64,000 bases of DNA, from positions 2,480,001 through 2,544,000 of the forward strand of contig MARA01000001.1 in assembly GCA_001792895.1 (NCBI GenBank), given 5' to 3'. This DNA is from Lentinus brumalis. Taxonomy: Eukaryota; Basidiomycota; Agaricomycetes; Polyporales; Polyporaceae. Position numbers and translations under genes: made by a program. Of this stretch, positions 36,612 through 48,674 are shown piece by piece. Numbering within the stretch: position 1 is the first letter of the stretch; each line of letters opens with the position of its first letter. Under the pieces are notes generated by a model. It saw nothing but the letters and a program-made list of their open reading frames with translations, was not told the DNA's origin and did no database searches.

Positions 36612-36649
36612 CCAATCGCAGCCGCCCTCGTACGCCGCATCTGACGTCA
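36612..36649 (+). promoter_or_regulatory. CCAAT box and CRE at right end of X, unit 1
   Basis: CCAAT (36612-36616) and TGACGTCA (36642-36649) lie 41 and 8 nt before the edge of unit 2, that is, just ahead of the CT-rich leader of ABC copy 2. Position and spacing resemble a fungal core promoter. An identical pair stands ahead of copy 3. Confidence 0.5.
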
Positions 36650-37242
36650 GTCCTGGTCGACTGTACTCAGAGGAATCCCCCTTCCCTTCCCCCACTTCCC
36701 AGTCGATGTCGGACTTGGACGCGGTACAACCGACCCTCCACACATCCACTCTACACATACCAGTCACCGTACGGTCATCCCAAGGAGGCAACAGGCGCAT
36801 CAATACTCGTAAGCCAGTTCGCGTGGATTCACCGGTCACCGGTCACCACAGTAACCGGCAGGCGGCAGGCATCGAGTCAGGCTCAGGCTGAGCGCAAGTG
36901 CTCGTGAGTCACTGCCAACTGCCAAGTCGCTGTGCTCCTCGAACTCTCTCTGTGCGCTTCTGCCGTCCGACGATTCGGACGGCTTCATCAAGGTTTCATT
37001 GGCTGAGAGCGAGAGAGTAGTCGCGCGCAAGTTACCCGGGGGCTTGAAACTCCTTCCTCAGTCTTACGCGCGCGAGAAGCTCCCTCGCTTCTGCCACGGT
37101 CGGTCCCGCGTCCCATCACTCGCTCCGGTGGACACGCAAACCATGCACGGCGCGAATCGTCCGTCGTCCATACTTATATCTCTAATGTCCACCTGATGTC
37201 TTACATGACCATCCTGCTCCTTTGATACTCCCCGACGCCGCC

Positions 37243-38526
37243 ATGCGGAATCCGTTCCGTCGCACACCTGCGCCTCCAGCGTACGGCAAGGGGCAGGTCG
37301 TTCCCGAGACTAGAGCTTCGTGAGTACTTACACCCGTTGATCGCGCACCTCCTGTCGTTGGTCACCGCGTATCGTCCTAACCCCAGTGTACCTGGTGGCA
37401 CCGGACTTCTCCGCCCTGTGGCCAAGTGCATAGTCCAGTCCACTGACAACACACCAACCAGACCGCTGTCCAGACTTCTCTTCTCATGGCTGGATCCCTT
37501 GCTGTCTGTGGGCTTCTCTCGCCCGCTGCAGGCTGACGGTACGCATACTTGATCTCACCGCATCCCGATGCCTGCTCTGACGCGGACGCACCTCTCTGGA
37601 GACTTCTGGTCTCTGCCCGACTCCCGTCTCACGGGACGCATGACCGAGCGCGTAGAGGAGGAGTTCTATAAGCAGTGTTCCCCCGAAGAGCGTCCTGCAT
37701 CCTCCTTGACACTGGGCAGGCGTCGTCAGCCGACAATCGAAGCGGAGACGTGACGCGCCATGCGTCTCAGTCGTCACAAAAGGATGGACCGGAAGAGGAG
37801 ACTGCAGAAGCGAAGGGCGCGGCTGCGGCGACACCAAAGTTGAGCCGTCGCTTCTGAAGGCCCTTCATGGCGTGTTTTGGCGCCAGTTCTGGACAGCTGG
37901 TGTGCTCAAGCTCGTCGCTGGTACGTGGCAGCATAGTATATGGGTCCTGACGACGTCGACGAGACCGTGTTTGGCAGATACCTGAATACCACTACCCCGC
38001 TTGTCAACCAGCTCCTCTCTCGTGGCTCACTGCTTCGTACGTCTACTCCCGTGCCAGCGACGTGGAGCGCTCGGTTATCCCAAAGCCGCAAGGGATCGGC
38101 TACGGCATCGGCCTTGCATTTGCTATCTTCGCTATGCAAGGTACGCACATACGCTGCTTCTTCCAGATACGCTAACTTATCTTTGACGACAGAGGTCTCC
38201 GGTCTGGTATGTAAACCATAGTGCGGCATCTACGTGGGTAGCAGAGGCTGACCACACACGGTCCCCAGATGCAAAACCACTACCTGATGGGTAGGTGCTT
38301 CTTCCATTTCAATTTTCGGTTTGGCTCAGCGCAGGACATGTAGTTGCAATGACGAACGGTCTGTGCATCCGCAGCAGTATCATTGGGGCTATCTTCCGGA
38401 AGGCATTGCGGCTTAGCGGGAGACTCGGAGCGCGTATCAAGCACGCTGCACGACAGCGGGCGGACTGGCAGTGCGACTATGGCGGCGTGTGTGCCGGCGC
38501 GGCGGCGTGTGGACGGACACGGCTAG
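37243..38526 (+). pseudogene. ABC-C transporter 5' fragment, copy 2, frameshifted
   Basis: It has the same exon layout as copy 1, beginning [18 protein letters not shown], and the same fusion to X at the end of exon 7. Four single-base deletions relative to copy 3 break the frame: near 37698, 37841, 37981 and 38013. Otherwise it is almost identical to copy 3. At all four deletion sites copies 1 and 3 carry different bases, which makes a consensus artefact likely. Either way it lacks all nucleotide-binding domains. Confidence 0.85.
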
Positions 38527-38595
38527 ACCCCGGGCGGGCCGCGGGTGCGGTGCCTGTGCCATCCCGTTGCAGCAAGAAAGCGAAACTCAGGGAGC

Positions 38596-38650
38596 CAGGC
38601 AGTCAGGGACTCGGCCAGGCAGTCAGAGACTCAGCCAGGCAGTCAGGGAG
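38596..38650. repeat. 20-bp minisatellite at ABC/X junction, unit 2
   Basis: About 2.7 copies of the CAGGCAGTCAGGGACTCGGC unit, followed directly by a G-rich tract with runs of three or four G to about 38700. Shorter than the five copies in unit 1. Confidence 0.9.
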
Positions 38651-41600
38651 TGGGACGGGGAGGGAGACGGGGAGGGAGGGAGATGGGGAGACGGGAGACG
38701 AGGACGGCACAGCAGGGGACGGAAGACGTGTATTTGTGTAGCTACTACAGCGTGGAATATATTTTCTACTCTACAGACTGCCCCGCCTCGCCGTCGTCTG
38801 ACCCCGCGACCCGACTACACGCTAACAAAGTCCTGAACCGGACGCTCCAACGGATCGCGTTCGCCCGATCGCAGCCTTGTTGCCCGGACGCCTCGTGCAC
38901 TCGTGGCTGCACACCCCGACGATTGCCCAGAGCTCGACCGCGTCAGTCCTCTGGAGCTCGGACGGCCAGCGTCGTCGACCGTGGTGCCAGAAACTGCTGC
39001 AAGGCGGACGGTGAGCACCTCACAATGAGCTTCACTCACGGCGAACTTACGCCCCACCCTCGCCGCCTAGATGTGCCTGTTGAAACGTCTCATCAGTGCC
39101 CGGAACTTGCAACGCTGCAGAGAAGATCCATACTACTCGCCTCTGCAAGCAGCTACGCTGTGCGAAGGCTTCGACATGCCGCGAGGGCGAATTGAACCAC
39201 ACGGACTATCTGGACACCGTCAGTCAACGAATTCCGTGACGCTACGCACCGGTGGTGAGCTGCTGCTGCAAGTTCGCAACTTTACTGCCAGTTGCCTTGC
39301 GCAGACGGGCGTTGAGATGGCAAGATCTCGCCGCCCCCTTCTCGATCTCCCTCCGAGCCTTCTTCGCGATCGAGTGAGGTCTTCTTGAGAGATGTTGCGG
39401 CCGACACAGAACTGCCAGCACGACCCGATGCTGCATCCTGGACGCTCTTCCGCCGCCGCGCCGTGCGAAGTCCGAATAACCGGCAGAAGAGTAAATATCG
39501 CGCGCCGCAACGTAGACGGAGACGGTACGTACATCACTCTTCCCGGACAGCGTCCCCACAAGATCTTGATCGCCGTAGGCGGTCCTCGAAGGCGACCTAA
39601 CGGCCTACAGATGCCAGTCAATCAGCGAGCGGACATCATCTTACATGCAGAAGTCTCGTACCTTCGCGGTGCGCTCAGCAGTCGGAGCCGCCGCGCAAGT
39701 AGGACCCTGACTGCCCAAGGACTCGTCAATGGGAGAGGCGGGAGGACATGAAGCCCGCGGCACAGAGGACACCGTCGCAGTTGTCGTCATGAAGTCGTCA
39801 TTGCGAACGGGGGCTTCGCAACCAACGGACTTGGGAGAGGCCGCCAAGATCGATCGGGGCGAGGGGAAATGGGCAGCTCGGCGTACTGGTTCCTGGCAGC
39901 TTGCACTCAAATTACAGACCCCATCTCCGGCTGGAATGGACAGCAGAAGAACAAAGGTCAGCTTAGCGTCCGACACCGACTCGCCAAAGTAGTCACTCAC
40001 CAAGTCAACAGATGTGGCGCCGGGGACACATCCGAGTCATCGGTACATGCCCGAGGCTGCCAGAGGAGTAGCGGCACAAATACTTGTATCAGTTCAGTAC
40101 GTACATGCGGGTCTGCCACGTAGACGTGTACTCACAGGTAGCTTGCAAGCCGCGGCCGGGAGGCGCAACACGGTGCTCTGTGTCGGATTCTCGCCACATA
40201 CGCCGTCCTAACCCAGACCGGTATCAGCAAAGAGCCACCAGTACAATGACGAGATACTCACGATTCAGCTGGCCACGGGGAAGCAGTGAACGTCCACGTC
40301 TCGTCGCTGCTGCCGCGCGGTGCAACCGGCGCCTATCGGGACAGGGCGCGATCCACGATCTTCGAAGGCCGCGTCGTGTCTCTTCCGGTGTCCACCACCA
40401 TACCGCCGTCGACGGACTCCCGCAAGTCTCTATCCCCTGCCTCCACCGCCCCTGTTACCCTCGCGGAGCCGGCTGTGTCACCTGCTGAAGCTGCAGGTAC
40501 GTCAGCTCAAGTATGCCGCCTAGACGCGAACTATCTGGTACGTACCTCTCCACCCTCATCCTGCCGTGTTGCACGACAGTAGTCTGTACGCTGTCGTTGT
40601 CCGTCTTGACGTCGAAGAAGACATCGCGCTGCAAAACAGTCTCCAGGTCAGTTCTCATTCATACACGGCAGCAGAAGAGGTACGTACGAACTAGGGTGTT
40701 CTGCGGACGGTCGAAGACGAGGGACGGTGTCCAGGTATCACAACGCTGGCTGCGCGGCTTGATGGATGGATTCGCTGGCTGAGGAGATCGTGGCTGGAGA
40801 GTTGAGACAGGCCAGGAAGGCGCCTCGCCCACGACGCGTGACGTCAGCCTACATCCGAAAGAGGCAAGTCGTGGGTGCGAGTGTCGAACGACGTGCGCAT
40901 CTTGGCTTCGCCCCTGCACGATCTCTGCTTGGACTTGCTGCACATGGGCTCTTTGTCGACCGAAAGCGACCTGATTGAACCGCTCGGACACACTCGCCGT
41001 GGAACCTCTGCAGCCGGACACGGTGAGTGCGATATCGCAGAGTTCGTGTTCCCATCGGAAACCCAATCTGCTACGCGATGTGAGTAGGAACAGACAGACT
41101 GGCATCAGGTACGTCCATGTACCTGAGAGAAGGCCCCACCCTGGGACATGTCATTTGCCTTCTCCGCCGCTTCCACACGAGGCGGCGAGGCGGAGGGCTC
41201 GGGCAAGACGCAGTACTCGACCCTACAAGTAGAACTGGTCGGTAAGTGCGTGACGAATGATACTCAGCAGTAGCTCACCTTTTGAGTCCAACAACCGGTG
41301 CACACGAGCTTCGTTCGCTGGTCTGAGGATCGAGCGAAGACCGCAGATGCCGGCGGTTGCAGATGAGGAGGTGTGCCGTTCTTTGCAGTGACAACCATGC
41401 TCGCCGATGCCCCGCCGTTCTGCGCGGGCCTTTAGCCGACCTTCAGCGAGCACACAGCGGCTTGCGATCAGTCTGCGACTAGCGATGTGAGGTGAGATGT
41501 TATCCGCATCAGTCATTAATAGGTACGCACCTTGATCTCTCGACGGCGAGTGCTTCGAGAACGTCGTGTAGGAAGACCTCAGACTGACAGAAGCTTGTTC

Positions 41601-44600
41601 AAGGCCCTCCATCTCCAGGCCATGACCTTGCGAGCAAGAAAGAACGTCAGCCATTAGCCAAGGTGTACAGCTAATAACGACGCGCAGCGACATGTATCTG
41701 ATGCTGTGGTAACTCACAGGAGAAAGACCCGGCCCGAGGCCAGCACACGCGTCGCCGCGTCGATCTCGCCGATTCAGACGTGTTGAACGATATATTGCAA
41801 GGTTATCTTCACGCGTCCTGCACGTACGCGGCTAGAGACGAACTCGTAAGTGAGCGAACCGTGACAGTACGGGCGGGGCGGGATGCTCACCACAGACACA
41901 GCACTCCGTCCAATGTCAGCACGACCGACTGGCTGCCGGAGGACAGCACGGCGACGATAAGTGCGCTCGATACGCTCGACGGCGTGTAATGGGAGCCAGG
42001 TGGGGATAGGGTCGTGTAGGACGTGGATGGAGCAGACGGGGCCATGGTGACCGTTGTGGGAGAGGGCCGTGGGAGTCCCCGCTGTTGTTGCATCGTGCAG
42101 GATGCCGGGGTGGGCGGGGAGGCTAAACAATGTTCAGTATATCGGAGAGTGAATACATACCAGATTCAAATGGATAAAAGGAGTGCAAAGCAAACGCAAG
42201 GGCTGCATAGTACGAATAGTCTGCGGTGCGGTCCAGTATATTAGTGTTCTCCTCAATAGTCTAGGGAATAAGTATGCAGCGGCCGCTGGGTGAGGGATTC
42301 TGCGATAGGCGCAGTCCTTCTGAGCATGCGCGACACGACGGAGCGCTGTAAAACTTCCATGGTTATCCTGAGAACCGTGCTAACCCCGTTTGTGACAGAT
42401 GCCCGTCCTGCCTGACCTGGCTCCTTCATTTCTGCGTACATGACTTTGTCCAGTCTTGAGCTCACAATGTCATATGCTGAAGGCTCGTAGGGCAATAGTA
42501 TACCAAGCATCGAGTCCTGCAGAGTGACAGAAGTCAGCGACCAGGAGAAGAAACCCTGAGCAAGGCGGTGCCACTACACGTAAATGATACATGCCCTGGC
42601 TTCGAGAAGCCACTGATCGGCGAATGTTGCTTCGCAGTCAGACTCCGAGAGAGGTAGTTCCAGCCACCTCAAGTTCCCAAGAAAATTGCAGGACTCTCTT
42701 AGATTTACCTGGCTCTGCACTCTAATGTTTGTTGGCTGAAAGCATCTGGTTTTGCCGTAGCATACCTCTTGAGGGTCAGGACTCGGATGATGCCAATGGC
42801 CTAGGGAAGTGTGGCAGCAGGTCAAATGGCGGCGGACACTGTCAAGGCGGCTGCTCAAATTAGACCAGCTTCGATTTCTCGGTTAATGGGTAACACGTTG
42901 TGAGGTCAGGCCGCGATGAGAGCGTGCATTCTTCAGGCACGCTTGTCAGAATAAGTATCCTCACGCCACTCGAGATGCCAGCAGTTTTGCCCGAAGATAG
43001 ATTCGTCTCCACAATGTATAGTGCCCTGCAGAGTAACATCCTGCCTAATAACATAATACTAGAGTATTACTTGGGAGATCCGCAGCTCCAACGTCTTGTT
43101 GTAGAGTGAGGCAAGCTGGAAGCTAAAGGGGCAGACTTCAAGTTGCTTAGACTGGACTCAAGTCAGACTGTGTTATGATAAATGATAATAGAAGATAGAC
43201 TCCTGAAGGTAACATCATGTACTCCTAAGGACCCAATGAGCTCCAATAAGCGATTCTGACAAGAGAGGAGCTGGGGAGCGATGCCGGAGTCCGCGTCGGA
43301 GACTCGGAGGTGGTGCCAGAAGCGGGCATGAACGAAAAAGGGAATCTAAGCGCTCTTCGAAATCGCAACCTTCTGTGATAGCGCGCGGCCGCTCTGTGCT
43401 CAGATTGCTCTCAAACTGCTCGCCGCGAGATTGTAATCCATCTCAACTGCTTACGTAAGGCGTCTGGTATATATGCAGCGACGTATGAGCACCAATCATC
43501 TACAGCAACTGGGCAGGCAACAGGATGGTTGAACACCGCATCCCCTGAAGATACATCCATCGAACAACATCTCCTCACAAGAGTATTGATCTGATCACTC
43601 TAGCGTCCACATCCTGTGTAAGCATGTGCTATAGCAGATGTTCTGATACTCACAATAGCTCCGGAATTGCAGGAAATACGCGGAAATGGTCGCTTTCGAG
43701 GACCCTGTCCTCCTCCTTTCGTCCGCGGGCTCTACGAGAAAACTGTGAGCCGTAAATTGTGCATCAGCTTCTTAGCGTCTATATTACGGTATACTCACAC
43801 ACTCATGCAGCCGAGACATTCTTCGCCCGTCTGAAATGCGCTAGTCTCGGTACTCTGCAACTTCGCCCGCTCTCGCCCTGTTTCGCCGTGTCGCCTTCTG
43901 GTTGGACAAGTCCTCCACCGTGCTCCGCCGTGCGAACTCTGGTCGTTCAACAAGTTAAGGTTCTGCCTCTCGTGACTTGGGCTGCAGAACATCTATAAGT
44001 ACCCCGTCATCTCGACGACTCCCGGGCAACACCCCCATGCCCGTCCCAATGCCCGTCCGAATGCCCGTCCCATGTGTGCCCCCATACCATCCTCCGTACC
44101 CGCCCGCATACTTGACTCTCACGCATACTGTTGCAGTTACCCTACACTCCCGACTACGCATGTTACTACCCACTCCTCTCGCCTTATCCTCGACTACATT
44201 ACGCTACAGTGATCCTCGAGCACATACTCCGCCGAGTCCTGATCGCTCTACGACCCTTCTTCCTTCTCGTTTCCCTGATTGTCTTCTCTCTTTGGTTTTT
44301 CCACCCTCTTCGACATATCTCCTACCACGTACTTGTCCTTGTTCGTTCTTACCTCTTCGCTCTATCTCCTACTGTTCCACATACTCCCCCATAGGACGCG
44401 CTGACTGTGAGCTGGTCTACTCCCGCACACCCCTTGACTCTAACCCTCACCTACAGCCAGTTATCTTCCACATTGTTGCCGCAGAGCGGTAGTAGAGGGT
44501 ACGTCTTTGATGCTCCTCCATGCCTGTATTTCGACTGACTACCATCATCTTCTCGGTAGACTCAAGCCACTCATGATGCCACTCGAGCAACAAGGTATGT

Positions 44601-45532
44601 GCTTCGACCTGGGTTGCATCCGCTAACTCATCTCCTTACGGGCCAGGCCGCATAGTCGCATCTGCACCAATGTCCCGACTTCGCATGTACTGCGTTCGGC
44701 CTGAAGCTCTGTAGCATCTCGTGAGGTAAGCGCGATACTGTCCATGGCCGCCACTTAGCCTACTCACAGTATTTACTTCCACAGTTGCGCCGTAGACCAG
44801 GTACGAGCCCGTTCGGCCTCATGTGCCCGTACAACATAGTGCTGACTTGCGTTCAGTCTTGCAGCGGCAGACTCGCCGGTAGCACTGGCACAAGCGTCGC
44901 AGCTCTCGATACTGCGAGCTTCCGGCGCGTTCGGTCTGCGAATTGCGGGCGCACACCACGGTAAGTGTCCGAACACGAGTCTTCAGGTTGTACTTTCATG
45001 ACTTCAAGTCCTCTGACAGCATTCACTTGAGCACTACACGGCTACACGACACTGCTGAAACGTTGCGACTGCTACAGCTATCGCGGGAAACCGAGCTGAT
45101 CTTCAGGTAATTCCACCCGTCGCTTTCGGTTCGCACGCATCGCAGGCTGACATGGGACTTCAATAGAGCTCGTACTAGGTACTTATGACTACGCGACCGC
45201 CGGTAAGTGTTCGTCATATCAAGCAATACGCGGAGAGCGGAGAACTGTTTACTGACTACGAGTACTGCAGCTCAATCATCATGTCCGTCCTCCGGGAGGC
45301 CGGCGGCCTCCCACCGCAAGTCTTGTTCACGCAACCTCAGGACGAACTCCAGCCCGACGAGCAGCGACACGACCCTTTCACAACGCCACTCGCAATCCGG
45401 CGTCACGCTCGCAATGCGGCGACCAGATGAGTATATTCGTGAACAAGCAGTGGCTACGTACACGGTAAAATCTCTCTCTACGCAGTTGGATGGCGGCCGC
45501 ACGTCTACCTTTCTCGGGCAACGCGGTCCAGT

Positions 45533-45580
45533 GCACGCCGCACGCCGCACGCCGCACGCCGCACGCCGCACGCCGCACGC
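45533..45580. repeat. GCACGCC heptamer expansion in unit 2
   Basis: 6.9 copies of GCACGCC, against 1.9 copies at the same place in unit 1 (about 33580). The 35-nt difference is not a multiple of three, so it shifts any frame crossing it. Confidence 0.95.
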
Positions 45581-46826
45581 ACAGATGGCCTGCGCTGCGT
45601 CGCAGAAGCCCGGAGCACACCCGATATCCGCGGTGCGCTCCGGGCCTCTGTGTCCAGTGTCGCCCCGTGGTTTCACGATTCCTTGACCGGGCGGTGTGGA
45701 TGTTTTCGCGGACCGCGCCGCGGTTCGGCCGCTGTACCGGTGTTGTAAGCCTTAGCCTGGAGCTTTGTGTAGGCCGCCGCAGCCGGGCTGTTTGTTGTCT
45801 TGCTCGACAGCTGCGCCGTGATTCGTGGGTCGCCGCCGACTTGGAGGTCTTCTAGCTTCTCCAGCCTCTCCTTGCTGTCACGGGGCTGCGAGTCGTGAGA
45901 GTTCTTGCCGTCGACGATGTCACGCCGCATCATTGAGCTCCGGGCGAGGTTGTCGAGCGTGTTCAGTGCCGTGAGAAGTCTGGACAGTCGGCGAGTGCGG
46001 CGGTCGCCCTGTCCGAGTATGGACCGCGCGGCCGGCGTGTCTGAGACTTGCGGGCGTGCGAGCCATAGATAGCGTCGTGCTCGTTGCGTATCGTGCGTCG
46101 AGCACGATCGTCCTAGTCGGGGCTGGTTTCGGGCTGGGGAGAGCCGTTAGTAGTCCTCGCGGCCGCTGCCCGCCGCGCCGTCGCCGATCCCCCGAGCTTC
46201 CTGCATTCTGGCGACGGCGTCGTCGGCAGACACGCGAGGCGCACCCGCGCCGCGGTGATACACGTGTCTCCGGGCTCTCAGCGGGGCCAGAACGGCCTCG
46301 GTTGCATCTTGGGTCTTGGTGGGCGGCGGGCGCAAGCCCGGTCGACGAAGGCGATTTGACCAGTCGTCTTGAGCACGCTGCACCGCAGACGAGCCGTACC
46401 GGGCCAGTGGAGTCCAGAGCCATCATGCGAACTTGTTTCGCGGCGAACGGGTACGCGTTCCGGCCGGGAGAGCGGCTGCTAGTCCGGGGTGTCGCGAAGT
46501 CCGAGTCGCCATGAACGCGACGTGCACGACCTCCTCGGAGCGGCGCGAAACCTGGTGCAGACGATGCGTCAGTGTTCAGGATACCTGGGAGAGCAGGTTT
46601 TGTGAGAGTCGGGCGAGAGACGGGGGAGATATGGCCGGGACACCAACCTGCCCGGCAGCCCGCTCGGGCAAGCAGGCCCGACGAGGAGAATTTCCAAACT
46701 CGTCGTGCCGGCGCGCAGTGTGGCCGTACACAGTCTCGAGGACTATGACGCCACGTCTGAGGTGTTCTGCGGCCGGCCGGACACGGTGCGCGAGTGGGAG
46801 AGCCGGCTCGAGCGGTCGGGTGGCGG

Positions 46827-47860
46827 AATGCAATGAAATCGCGTCCGAAACGCGATTTTGAGAACCGCCCGGAGCGGCGCGAGCGGGGGCTGCCTCGATG
46901 CAGAACGTTCACCGCGACTCGTCGCACTCGGTTTGACGGTGATAGGGCGGGATTTGGTCGAGATCTGGGGGTTCGCGTGGGCGGCGTCGGCCGAGGAGAC
47001 GAGGTCGTCGACGTCGACGATGCGGCCTTCTCCAGCCGTGTCGACGGTGCAGGAGACGTCGCTGGCACTCGTTCAACGCGGTGTGGGTAGCTGGGAGGGC
47101 GGCGTGAGCGAGGAGCGCACGGGACAGTCGGTGCATGCCGCCGGGCGGGCAGAATGCAATGAAATCGCACCTGGTAGCGATTTCTGAACCCGCCCGGATC
47201 GAAGCGAGAAGCGGCCGCTTCGATGCGGAACGTTCAACGTCGCTTGATGAACCTGGTTTCACGGCGATAGGGGGAGAATAGAGGGACTTTTCGAGGTGCG
47301 CGTGGGCGGGACTGGCCGAGGGGACGAGAATGTCGAGGCCGTCGACGCGGCTTTCACCAGCCGTGTCGAACGCACAGCGGTGTTCGCTGGTGCTTGTGCG
47401 ACGTACTGCGGCCAGCTGCTGAGGCGGCGTGAGTAGGAGGCGTGCCCAGAGAGTCGGAGGACGCGGCCGGGCGGGGAAAATGCAATGAAATCGCGCTCGC
47501 AACCGATTTCTCGACCCGGCCGGATCAAAGCGAGGGGCGGATGCTTCAATGCGGAGTGTTGAACGTTACCTGTAGCACTTGGTTCGCCGGCGATAGGGCG
47601 GGAAGCGGGTGAGATATGGGGGGCGCGGGCGAGATGAGGAGGAGGTCGGGGACGTCGATCCGGCGTTCTCACGCTGTGTCGGGCTTGCATAGATAGTGGT
47701 CCAAGTCTGCAGGAGTTGTAGTAAGTCGTCGTGGGGTTGGTGAGCATGGAGGCCGGCCGGGAGGTCGAGGTCGAGGTCGGTGAGCTATGAAAACGCGCTT
47801 TTGACGCAATCCTCGACCGGCTCAGGCCTCGATCGACGCAAGGCACGCTCGGCCGGTTGC
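46827..47860. repeat. Array of ~325-bp monomers with two-part hairpins, unit 2
   Basis: Monomer starts at 46827, 47153 and 47479, with a degraded fourth near 47787. Same organisation as in unit 1, with a few percent divergence in the first two monomers and near identity from 47527 on. Confidence 0.85.
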
Positions 47861-48629
47861 GCGGGGGGTGTGGGTCGTGTTTGGACGCATGTGCTGCGTT
47901 GTATAGAGAGAATACTGCGAAAACGTGAGCGAAGAGGTAGAGAATCGAGGATTAAACGACGCACACTCGGCCGTTTCGCTCACTTCGTGCATGCCCCGGT
48001 TCCTACGGGTCATGGGTATCATATCCGTCATGTCGCGCATGTTCGCGATTGCATGCGCAAGCGCAATGGGCAAAGTTTGTGGTGGGCGCGGCCGCGGGTG
48101 GGCATAGGACGGGGCGTGTTGAGTGCCTGTTCGAGGGGGGATGATAGGCGGGTCTTTCGATTGCTTCATGGACGTGTGTCTGGCTGCTTGCGGTAGCACA
48201 CGACGTGTTCATCGCGGACGCGATATGGCCATGGCGGGATACGGGGTCAGCAGCACACAACGTGCGGCACGCACCTCGGAAGGATGTACGATGGGGCGGA
48301 CAGGTGTCGCACTTGTGGGGGTCTCCTCACGGGCTTGCACACGCATGGAGATGGATGGAAGACACGTACCGATAGCTCTGCGAGCGGCACACCGTCGGAC
48401 TCGACCTGATGCAAGAAAAGTGTATTCAGGTGCTAATACATGCGTTGAACGCGGGGTGGTACTCTCCCATTCGCGACGTGGTGGACGAGCCCAAGGGAGA
48501 GCGACGGGCGGCGCGAGTGCTTGCTGTGCGAGGCGAGAGGCGAGAGGCGAGACAAGAGCGAGCCAGGAGCCAGCAGCGAGCCAGGAGTGAGCTGTCCAAC
48601 TTGAAGGCGAGAGAGAGACGGGAGCTGAG

Positions 48630-48667
48630 CCAATCGCAGCCGCCCTCGTACGCCGCATCTGACGTCA
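48630..48667 (+). promoter_or_regulatory. CCAAT box and CRE ahead of ABC copy 3
   Basis: CCAAT (48630-48634) and TGACGTCA (48660-48667) repeat the arrangement at 36612-36649. They would be the natural promoter elements of the full transporter gene, but a 1055-bp element now separates them from its start codon. Confidence 0.45.
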
Positions 48668-48674
48668 GTCCTGG

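Larger units (their letters stand above)
24281..36656 (+). repeat. 12.4-kb tandem repeat, unit 1
   Basis: Unit 1 begins at TCGACTGTA and ends where the same sequence restarts at 36657. It consists of the ABC transporter leader and first seven exons (to about 26050), a minisatellite/G-rich junction, and about 10 kb of non-ABC DNA (X). Alignment by eye with unit 2 shows collinearity over the whole length, with substitutions and many indels in the interior of X. Confidence 0.9.
26152..36656. other. Segment X of unit 1: about 10 kb, no intact gene recognised
   Basis: X has scattered frames on both strands, the longest on the minus strand at 33544-34716, but none keeps its frame in the unit 2 copy. 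Many splice-like motifs occur. Several on the minus strand are good donors (GTGAGTA at about 27810, 31380 and 31513), and others on the plus strand are GTACGT or GTAAGT. One minus-strand stretch (27000-26930) reads like a coiled coil (ALKEIERRAARS). I find no reverse transcriptase, DDE transposase, Rep/helicase or tyrosine recombinase motif. The picture is a decayed, once intron-rich accessory segment or a non-coding transcribed region. Confidence 0.6.
36657..48674 (+). repeat. 12.0-kb tandem repeat, unit 2
   Basis: Second full copy of the ABC-fragment + X unit, head to tail with unit 1 and 358 nt shorter because of indels in X. The last 1.15 kb before its right edge (from 47527) matches unit 1 (from 35508) with one substitution and one G-run difference. 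The interior is clearly more diverged. Confidence 0.9.
38527..48674. other. Segment X of unit 2: about 10 kb, no intact gene recognised
   Basis: Collinear with X of unit 1 but with several large differences. The part corresponding to 32450-32890 is replaced by other sequence at about 44560-44790. The minisatellite is shorter, and a heptamer run at 45533 is expanded. Indels not divisible by three separate the frames of the two copies, so no protein common to both can be proposed. Confidence 0.6.

Noticed and set aside
36391..36891. 166-codon frame across the unit junction, repeated at 48409-48909
   Set aside because: It joins the end of X to the transporter leader, has low complexity (Arg/Glu/Ser), and is identical only because the two regions were recently homogenised.
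24866..38526. ABC copies 1 and 2 as complete transporter genes
   Set aside because: Both pass into unrelated DNA inside exon 7 and contain no nucleotide-binding domain.
24281..48674. LTR retrotransposon as the explanation of the repeat units
   Set aside because: The units are direct tandem copies of whole 12-kb segments. No reverse transcriptase, integrase or gag-like motif and no LTR pair were seen.
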